64,000 nt of DNA from Agrilactobacillus composti DSM 18527 = JCM 14202 (GTDB taxonomy: Bacteria; Bacillota; Bacilli; Lactobacillales; Lactobacillaceae). The stretch covers positions 186,001 to 250,000 of the forward strand of contig NZ_AZGA01000002.1 in assembly GCF_001436375.1 (NCBI RefSeq), written 5' to 3'. Each line of letters begins with the position of its first letter. The stretch's first letter is position 1. Below are positions 58,565 through 64,000 of the stretch, piece by piece. The notes below the pieces were generated by a model. That model had not been told where the DNA came from. It ran no database searches and saw nothing but the letters and a program-made list of their open reading frames with translations. Made by a program: the position numbers and the translations under genes.

Positions 58565-59383
58565 CTATCCCTCCTTTGTCGTACTAGTACTAAGATGATC
58601 ATCCACCAATGGGACATCGATGCCTAATTCATCACGCAAACCAGCGTACCCTTCGTCTTCCAGTTTTTGGGCTAAGTCAGCGCCGCCAGTCTTCACAACC
58701 CGGCCATCCATAATAACATGAACCACATCTGGCACAATATAGTTTAACAGCCGTTGGTAATGGGTGATGATTAAAGCGCCAAAGTTATCGCCGCGCATGG
58801 AATTAACGCCTTTAGCAACAACTTTCATGGCATCAATATCCAAGCCGGAATCAATTTCATCTAAAATAGCAAATGATGGTTGAATCATCATTAATTGTAA
58901 AATTTCGTTACGTTTCTTTTCACCACCGGAGAAGCCTTGGTTTAAATAACGTTCAGCCATGTCTTCATCCATATCTAAAATTTTCATATTTTTATCTAAG
59001 AACTTCAAAAACTCCATAACCGAGATCTGATGATCGTCATCCCGCCGAGCATTGATAGCTGCCCGCAAGAATTCGGCATTGGTGACCCCAGCAATTTCAG
59101 CAGGATATTGCATTGCTAAAAATAAACCAGCCCGGGCCCGTTCATCAACAGGCATGTTTAAAATGCTTTTACCATCTAATAAAATATCCCCATCTGTGAC
59201 ATGATAAGTGGGATTGCCCATGATTGTTTCGGACAAAGTAGACTTACCAGTTCCGTTAGGACCCATGATGGCATGGATTTCACCAGTGGACATTGTTAAG
59301 TTGACGCCTTTAAGGATTTCTTGATGACCTTCTTCTTGAGTGTCGATAGCGACGTGAAGATTTTTGACTTCTAGTGTAGACAT
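58565..59383 (-). CDS. sufC: Fe-S cluster assembly ATPase SufC
   Basis: 272 residues from the ATG at 59383 (MSTLEVKNL; SD GGAGG 11 nt away). Walker A GPNGTGKS, signature FSGGEKKR (the SufC form) and Walker B FAILDEIDSGLD. It powers the conformational change of the SufBC2D complex and is not a transporter. It is the first gene of the operon. Confidence 0.96.
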   Translation of the reverse strand: MSTLEVKNLHVAIDTQEEGHQEILKGVNLTMSTGEIHAIMGPNGTGKSTLSETIMGNPTYHVTDGDILLDGKSILNMPVDERARAGLFLAMQYPAEIAGVTNAEFLRAAINARRDDDHQISVMEFLKFLDKNMKILDMDEDMAERYLNQGFSGGEKKRNEILQLMMIQPSFAILDEIDSGLDIDAMKVVAKGVNSMRGDNFGALIITHYQRLLNYIVPDVVHVIMDGRVVKTGGADLAQKLEDEGYAGLRDELGIDVPLVDDHLSTSTTKEG

Positions 59384-59431
59384 ATTTATGCAAACCTCCA
59401 ATAGGTAATTTAAAAACAAAATGATAACTTC

Positions 59432-59460
59432 ATTCTATGCTAAATGAGAACGATTTTCAA
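59432..59460 (-). promoter_or_regulatory. suf operon promoter
   Basis: -35 TTGAAA (59460-59455), 17-nt spacer, -10 TAGAAT (59437-59432), about 50 nt before sufC. Confidence 0.7.
59445..59459. promoter_or_regulatory. Fur/PerR-like 7-1-7 box in the suf promoter
   Basis: TGAGAACGATTTTCA (plus strand) matches the Fur-family consensus TGATAATNATTATCA at 11 of 14 defined positions. It covers the -35 and spacer, a place where a repressor would block RNA polymerase. The protein that binds is not known. Confidence 0.45.
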
Positions 59461-59467
59461 TCACTTT

Positions 59468-59478
59468 AGAATGATTCT
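59468..59478. promoter_or_regulatory. Perfect palindrome upstream of the suf -35
   Basis: AGAATGATTCT, a perfect 5-1-5 dyad, lies 8 bp upstream of the -35. It is nested in a wider inverted repeat CTTTAGA/TCTAAAG (59464-59491). It may be a second operator. Confidence 0.4.
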
Positions 59479-59510
59479 TGGCACTCTAAAGAAAAATTAG
59501 GATACCAAAA

Positions 59511-59551
59511 AAACAGTTTGCAGATTTCTTCACGAAATCGCAAGCTGTTTT
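59511..59551 (-). terminator. Terminator after metQ
   Basis: AAAACAGCTTGC-ATTTC pairs with GAAAT-GCAAACTGTTTT, followed by T on the minus strand. Confidence 0.85.
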
Positions 59552-59565
59552 CTGAAAGAAAAACC

Positions 59566-60387
59566 TTATTTAACTGGTAAAACCGCGCCATTATACTTTT
59601 CTTTGATCCAGTTTTGCGTACTCTTGGAAGTTAAGGCTTTCATTAACTTCTTAATGGCTGGTTTATTTTGATCACCTTTACGAACAGCAATAATGTTAGC
59701 GTAAGGTGAAGAGCTCTTTTCAAGGGCAATGGCATCTTTAGTTGGGTTCAAATCAGCCCCAACGGCGTAGTTGGCATTGATGGCAATTAACGTTCCTTCG
59801 TTGTTCTTAAGCAATTCAGGCATTAATTTAGGTTCATAAGAATACTTGAATTTTAACTTCTTAGGATTTTTGGCAATATCATTAAAGGTTGCTGAAGTGA
59901 TCTTCACACCTTTTTTCAAGGTGATTAACTTAGCATCTTTTAAGATCGTTAAAATCCGACCATAATCTGGTTTGTTGTTACTAACTAAGACAGTTGAACC
60001 GGTTTTAACTTGGGATAATTTTTTAACTTGTTTGGAATAAATCCCAATTGGTTCAATATGAACAGTGCCCGCACTGACGATGTCGGTATTGTTCTTTTTA
60101 TTGTAGTCATTTAAAAATGGCACGTGTTGGAAATAGTTCGCATCCAATTCTTTAGCGGTCAAAGCCCGGTTGGGCATGACATAATCGGTAAATTTCTTAA
60201 CTACCAAATTGATGCCCTCTTTTTTAAGCTGAGGTTTCACATGTTCCAAAATTTGCGCATGGGGCACTGGGGAAGCCCCGACGGTCAAGGTCGTGGCAGC
60301 TTGCGCTTTTTGACCCCCAACTGCTAATAGCACCGCTGCACCCAAAGCAGCTAATGTAAAGCCAACAGACTTCTTAAAATTCTTCAT
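59566..60387 (-). CDS. metQ: MetQ/NlpA-family substrate-binding protein without lipobox cysteine
   Basis: 273 residues. NlpA-type binding domain (TLTVGASPVPHAQILEHV, NYFQHVPFLND, YANIIAVRKGDQ). The signal peptide ends LAVGGQKAQA|A with no Cys where MetQ lipoproteins carry one; the signal would be cut by signal peptidase I, or remain as an N-terminal anchor. It should bind methionine or a related sulfur compound for MetNI. It is the last gene of metN-metI-metQ. Confidence 0.9.
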   Translation of the reverse strand: MKNFKKSVGFTLAALGAAVLLAVGGQKAQAATTLTVGASPVPHAQILEHVKPQLKKEGINLVVKKFTDYVMPNRALTAKELDANYFQHVPFLNDYNKKNNTDIVSAGTVHIEPIGIYSKQVKKLSQVKTGSTVLVSNNKPDYGRILTILKDAKLITLKKGVKITSATFNDIAKNPKKLKFKYSYEPKLMPELLKNNEGTLIAINANYAVGADLNPTKDAIALEKSSSPYANIIAVRKGDQNKPAIKKLMKALTSKSTQNWIKEKYNGAVLPVK

Positions 60388-60416
60388 TATAGATAACCTC
60401 CAAAAAATATTTATAA

Positions 60417-61115
60417 TCAGGCAATCGCCCTTTTATCAATTTTACGTACGGCAAAATCACCAATGGCTTGGAAAATAAACACCACGATCAAGATAACCAC
60501 GGTGGCCGTTAGGGTCACCGCGTTTTGATTGGCTTGAAACCCATCTTGGTAAGCCAAATTCCCTAAACCGCCGGCACCAATGACCCCAGCCATGGCCGTA
60601 TAACCAATTAAAGAGATCCCGGTGACGGTAATCCCAGAAACAATAGCCGGCAAGCTTTCTGGAATCAAGACTTTCCACATAATTTGCAAGCGGCTAGCGC
60701 CCATGGCTTCAGCCGCCTCAATAACTCCAGCATCAATTTCATGAAAACCAATTTCCACCATCCGGGCATAAAATGGGGCGGCGGAAATGATCAAAGATGG
60801 AATCGCTGCTCTAGGCCCAATAATGGTCCCCGTCATCTTCTTGGTGAGTGGAATTAATAGCACAATTAAAATAATAAATGGGATGGACCGAAAAATATTG
60901 ACAAAAATTGCGGTCAGCTTATTGAGAATCACGGCCCCAGCAGTATGTTTGCCGGTGGTTTCAAAGAGCAACAAGCCTAAAATAATGCCAAAAATAAACA
61001 CAAATACCAGGGATAACAAGGTCATCCAGACGGTTTCCACCGTGGCACTCCAGAGGTTGTTCCAATTAACTTGAGCAAAATTAAAGTAGGATGCAAAACT
61101 ATTAGGATCACGCAT
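60417..61115 (-). CDS. metI: Methionine ABC transporter, permease MetI
   Basis: 232 residues with five membrane helices and the EAA loop (EAAEAMGASRLQIMWKVLIPE). It forms the membrane channel of the methionine importer. SD GGAGGTG precedes the ATG, which overlaps the metN stop by 8 nt. Confidence 0.95.
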   Translation of the reverse strand: MRDPNSFASYFNFAQVNWNNLWSATVETVWMTLLSLVFVFIFGIILGLLLFETTGKHTAGAVILNKLTAIFVNIFRSIPFIILIVLLIPLTKKMTGTIIGPRAAIPSLIISAAPFYARMVEIGFHEIDAGVIEAAEAMGASRLQIMWKVLIPESLPAIVSGITVTGISLIGYTAMAGVIGAGGLGNLAYQDGFQANQNAVTLTATVVILIVVFIFQAIGDFAVRKIDKRAIA

Positions 61116-62142
61116 TACGAATCACCTCCGTATCCACCCGCATGGTGTTCAAAAAGGCCACACCTTGCGTTAATAATGTCTGCTCCCCCACCAGCTGCAA
61201 GTATAAGTTACCTAAGGCGCCACCTTGGGTTTGGTGAATATTACCTTCGATAATATTCAACTCGATGCCTGGGAATCGTTTAAGCATTTCTGAAATGATT
61301 GGCAATTTAGCCTGCTCACCATGGAAAGTCAACTTCAAAATCAAGCCATCGGGAACTTGTTCTAAAAGCTGACTGACAATAACTTTCGTATCGTCTTTTT
61401 CTGGATTGACCTCTTCTTGGACAAACTCTTTGGTGAGGTCAGCTTGGGGATGCCGGAAAATATCTAATACCGCGCCTTGTTCGACAATCTTGCCCGTATC
61501 CATCACTGCCATATTTTGGCAGATTTTACGAACGACATGCATTTCATGGGTGATCACCACCATGGTGATGTGCAGTTGTTGGTTGATTTTTAACAACAAC
61601 TCCAACACTTCTTCAGTGGTTGCCGGATCCAAAGCACTGGTGGCCTCATCACAAAGCAAGATCTTCGGGTCATTGGCTAGTGCCCGGGCGATCCCTACCC
61701 GTTGTTTTTGGCCCCCAGACAATTCTGAAGGATAAGCCGTTTCTCTGCCCTTTAACCCAACTAAGTCAATCAGCTCATCAGCTTTTTGCTGCCGCTGAGC
61801 TTTATTTAACCCCTTCAACTCTAAGGGTAGTTCAATGTTGTCGCGAACAGTGCGGGACCATAATAAATTGAAATGCTGGAAGATCATACCAATGTTTTGC
61901 CGCATGGTCCGTAATGCCTTACCATTAAGCGTCGTCATATCAACATCATCAATATATACTGATCCTGAAGTTGGCCGTTCCAAATTATTGATGAGACGTA
62001 CTAGCGTACTTTTACCAGCACCAGAATAACCCACGATCCCAAAAATCTCGCTATCTTGAATCTTCAAGGACACGTGATCTACGGCATTGATGGTATTCTG
62101 CCGGGTATGATAAATCTTGCTGACATCTTTGAACTCGATCAA
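61108..62142 (-). CDS. metN: Methionine ABC transporter, ATP-binding protein MetN
   Basis: 344 residues. An ATPase domain (Walker A GYSGAGKST, signature LSGGQKQR, Walker B ILLCDEATSALDP) followed from about residue 265 by the NIL domain, which binds methionine and inhibits transport when the pool is full. The start is a TTG at 62142 with SD AAGGAAG. It is the first gene behind the T-box. Confidence 0.95.
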   Translation of the reverse strand: MIEFKDVSKIYHTRQNTINAVDHVSLKIQDSEIFGIVGYSGAGKSTLVRLINNLERPTSGSVYIDDVDMTTLNGKALRTMRQNIGMIFQHFNLLWSRTVRDNIELPLELKGLNKAQRQQKADELIDLVGLKGRETAYPSELSGGQKQRVGIARALANDPKILLCDEATSALDPATTEEVLELLLKINQQLHITMVVITHEMHVVRKICQNMAVMDTGKIVEQGAVLDIFRHPQADLTKEFVQEEVNPEKDDTKVIVSQLLEQVPDGLILKLTFHGEQAKLPIISEMLKRFPGIELNIIEGNIHQTQGGALGNLYLQLVGEQTLLTQGVAFLNTMRVDTEVIRNA

Positions 62143-62169
62143 GTGCTCACTTCCTTAAAAAATAGAATA

Positions 62170-62430
62170 AAATAAAAAACGCCCTCAGTATAAGGACGTT
62201 TTCACGTGGTACCACCTTGTTTTGTTGAATTTTTACAAATTCAACCTCAAGAACTCTAAAGAGTTCTCCGATAACGGCGGCACCGCAATGAGCTCATCTC
62301 AACTCGCTCATTGATACTCCCAGACCATCTTCAGTGTGGCTTTTTGGTTTCCTTACACCAAACGGAAACTCTCTAAGCAAAAATCCATAACCTACTCATC
62401 TGTTCATTGTATTTGTATTCAAAATCTCAT
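62170..62430 (-). promoter_or_regulatory. T-box leader of metNIQ (probably Met)
   Basis: The T-box core AGGTGGTACCACG is at 62217-62205, followed by a terminator hairpin (62202-62175, AACGTCCT with GAGGGCGTT) and T6. In stem I the CAGA/TCTG helix closes a loop with AGUA on the 5' side and GAAGAUGG on the 3' side. AUG (62328-62326) fits the methionine transporter; strict spacing after GAA would give GAU. Charging of tRNA-Met is the likely signal. Confidence 0.85.
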
Positions 62431-62437
62431 AACTAAG

Positions 62438-62466
62438 ATGATAGCCAATGTTACGTTTGCTGTCAA
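62438..62466 (-). promoter_or_regulatory. Promoter of the metNIQ T-box transcript
   Basis: Perfect -35 TTGACA (62466-62461), 17-nt spacer, -10 TATCAT (62443-62438), directly after the GcvH-like gene. Confidence 0.78.
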
Positions 62467-62471
62467 CTAAT

Positions 62472-62777
62472 TTAGTCCACCAACAAATCGGCAATCCAAT
62501 TATCCTGATGTTTTTGGCTATTCATGAGCTCAGGATCATCAGAAATTTCAGTATGCACCGCGGTCACTTTACCAGCAACCGGCGTGGGTAAATCTAAGAC
62601 AGCTTTTTCAGCTTCCACAGCCACCAAAGTGTCCCCTAAAGCTAATTCACCAACCATTGGCAGTTCCACAAACTTGACGCGGCCCAGTTCATCTTGAGCT
62701 TCCGGTGTTAAACCTAAGCGAATGCTTTTAGGATCGAGTTGCTCTTGCCAAAAATATTTCGTTTCTTTAAAGGCCAC
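62472..62777 (-). CDS. Short GcvH-like lipoyl-domain protein
   Basis: 101 residues from a GTG at 62777 (SD GAGG, 9 nt); a TTG at 62783 is too near the SD. It has the lipoyl fold with the attachment lysine in VEAEKAVLDLP, and matches GcvH (FWQEQLDPKSIRLGLTPEAQDELG, VKFVELPMVGE) but is shorter than the usual 125-130 residues. No glycine cleavage genes are nearby, so a role as lipoate relay (GcvH-L type) is more likely than glycine cleavage. Confidence 0.82.
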   Translation of the reverse strand: MAFKETKYFWQEQLDPKSIRLGLTPEAQDELGRVKFVELPMVGELALGDTLVAVEAEKAVLDLPTPVAGKVTAVHTEISDDPELMNSQKHQDNWIADLLVD

Positions 62778-62789
62778 AGCCAAACACCT

Positions 62790-63980
62790 CTATCTAAAGT
62801 TTTCATTAGTACTAAACATGTAACTCTTGGAGTGATAACGCATTGACATAATCAAGCCTACCCCAATCATATTCCCCAACAGTGCAGAACCCCCTTGGGA
62901 AATAAATGGCAATGGAATCCCGGTCAGGGGTAACAGTCCAATACACATGCCGATATTTTCAAAAACATGGAATAAAATCATCATAATGACCCCGGTGGAA
63001 ATATAGGCATAAAATTCATTTTTAGTGTCTACAATAACCCGAATCATTTGATAAATTAGTAGAAAATATAAAAGGACTAATAAGCAGCCACCCACAAACC
63101 CAAAGTTTTCCCCGATGACGGAAAAAATCATATCTGATTCTCGAACTGGGACATAAACTGTAGAATGATTAAAACCTTTACCAGCCAATTGACCAGACCC
63201 AATGGCCTTCATACTTTGCCATAATTGGTAGCCTTGATTGGTGGTGTTTTGTGATGGATTCAGCCAGCTGTCAATTCGATCAAATTGATAAGCATGAAAA
63301 CCGACTTTGCCTAACAAGACTCGTCCCCAAGTGGTTCGGACTAACGTGATCAAAGCTGCGCCGATCACGACAAATGCCGAGATAAACGGCAACAAAATCT
63401 TCCAAGTTACCCCAGAAACCAATAGCACCCCGCCAAAAATTGCGAAAAAGACCAACATGGTCCCAAAGTCATTTTGCAACTTCAATAACACAGCTACAGG
63501 CAATAACACACAGACCATTTTACCAATCAACAGCCAGTCATATCTGGGGGTGTGTTGGTTATATTGGCTATTGTGGCGGTTGACAGTTCGGGCCAGCATT
63601 AAAATAAATGCTGGCTTCATCACTTCTGAGGGCTGAAAAGTCAGTGGCCCTAAAGCAAACCAGCTCTTGGCCCCAGTTTGGGCGAAATAAGAGCGGCTAT
63701 ACAAGAATAAAACGGCAATCAGCAAGAATAGTCCCAAACCATAAGCATAAGGGGCCACGCGCCAGAGTTGTTCCGTATCAAACTGCATAATAATAATGAC
63801 CGCAATCGCCCCAAGCGCATACCATAATGCTTGAATCACAACTTGGCGCATGGGACTGCCGGCAGATGAATCATGGCTGATCGCCACATATAAAGATACC
63901 AGCCCAATTAACGACAGCAGCATTACCGTTAAGATAATACCATAATCGATTCTAGATGAGCCATCAGTGTCTTCTCTCAT
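62790..63980 (-). CDS. rodA: SEDS peptidoglycan polymerase, RodA type
   Basis: 396 residues with about ten membrane helices. The SEDS signatures are present: VPVRESDMIFSVIGENFGFVGG in the large loop and LLPLTGIPLPFISQGGSALLGN near the end. It polymerises lipid II with a partner class B PBP; the elongation role (RodA) is inferred from the QGG rather than YGG motif and from the position outside the dcw cluster, so FtsW is the alternative. SD AAGGAG lies 10 nt before the ATG, which is 20 nt inside the window edge. Confidence 0.85.
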   Translation of the reverse strand: MREDTDGSSRIDYGIILTVMLLSLIGLVSLYVAISHDSSAGSPMRQVVIQALWYALGAIAVIIIMQFDTEQLWRVAPYAYGLGLFLLIAVLFLYSRSYFAQTGAKSWFALGPLTFQPSEVMKPAFILMLARTVNRHNSQYNQHTPRYDWLLIGKMVCVLLPVAVLLKLQNDFGTMLVFFAIFGGVLLVSGVTWKILLPFISAFVVIGAALITLVRTTWGRVLLGKVGFHAYQFDRIDSWLNPSQNTTNQGYQLWQSMKAIGSGQLAGKGFNHSTVYVPVRESDMIFSVIGENFGFVGGCLLVLLYFLLIYQMIRVIVDTKNEFYAYISTGVIMMILFHVFENIGMCIGLLPLTGIPLPFISQGGSALLGNMIGVGLIMSMRYHSKSYMFSTNENFR

Positions 63981-64000
63981 TGTATCAACACTCCTTGTGC

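Noticed and set aside
62143-62471. SAM riboswitch upstream of metNIQ
   Set aside because: The sequence has the T-box core, antiterminator and terminator; no SAM-I, SMK or other SAM motif is seen.

Overview
The window reads as chromosomal DNA of a low-GC Gram-positive rod of the Lactobacillales, most likely a member of the Lactobacillaceae. The reasons are an unbroken Firmicutes-type division and cell wall (dcw) cluster ending in divIVA-ileS, a mreBCD-minCD cluster (rod shape), four T-box leaders, a Rex repressor with a CcpA cre site in its promoter, and a 6S RNA gene placed between rarA and a small membrane gene plus usp, an order reported for lactic acid bacteria. dapF and an aspartate kinase suggest the diaminopimelate branch. 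I see no tRNA, rRNA, insertion sequence, prophage or CRISPR array. The species cannot be fixed from the sequence alone.

Layout. 1-5.3 kb: mtnN (cut by the window edge), a small membrane protein gene and a Nudix gene read leftward; xpaC-telA read rightward; an MFS exporter and a cold shock gene follow. 5.3-24 kb: dapF, then the dcw cluster on the minus strand (mraZ, rsmH, ftsL, PBP with PASTA, mraY, murD, murG, divIB, ftsA, ftsZ, sepF, ylmG, ylmH, divIVA) and ileS behind its own T-box; the cluster starts at a four-repeat MraZ operator. 24-28 kb: aspartate kinase and a three-gene amino acid ABC transporter under a T-box whose specifier reads CAC (His). 28-43 kb: mreB-mreC-mreD-minC-minD, radC, a HAD gene, folC, valS with T-box, rex, thiI, a cysteine desulfurase and ezrA, all leftward. 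43-54 kb is mixed: msrC-like, rpsD, a DUF1054 gene with a diverged GshF-like gene, rarA, 6S RNA, a membrane protein-usp pair, an XRE-TPR regulator, a DUF2785 gene, a flavodoxin and a Cof-type phosphatase broken by a 17-bp tandem duplication. 54-62 kb: sufCDSUB with a Fur-like box in its promoter, then metNIQ behind a T-box. 62-64 kb: a short GcvH-like gene and a rodA/ftsW gene.

Most of the content is core growth machinery: peptidoglycan precursor synthesis, the divisome and elongasome, aminoacyl-tRNA synthetases and amino acid uptake regulated by tRNA charging, Fe-S assembly and redox control. No completely unknown multi-gene system is evident. The points most worth a second look are the eroded GshF-like protein, the reversible-looking 17-bp duplication, the composite rex promoter (CcpA plus Rex), the suf promoter dyads, a MetQ without a lipobox cysteine, and the regulatory RNAs. 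Many starts were moved from the longest reading frame to the start codon with a proper Shine-Dalgarno (SD) sequence; several are TTG or GTG.
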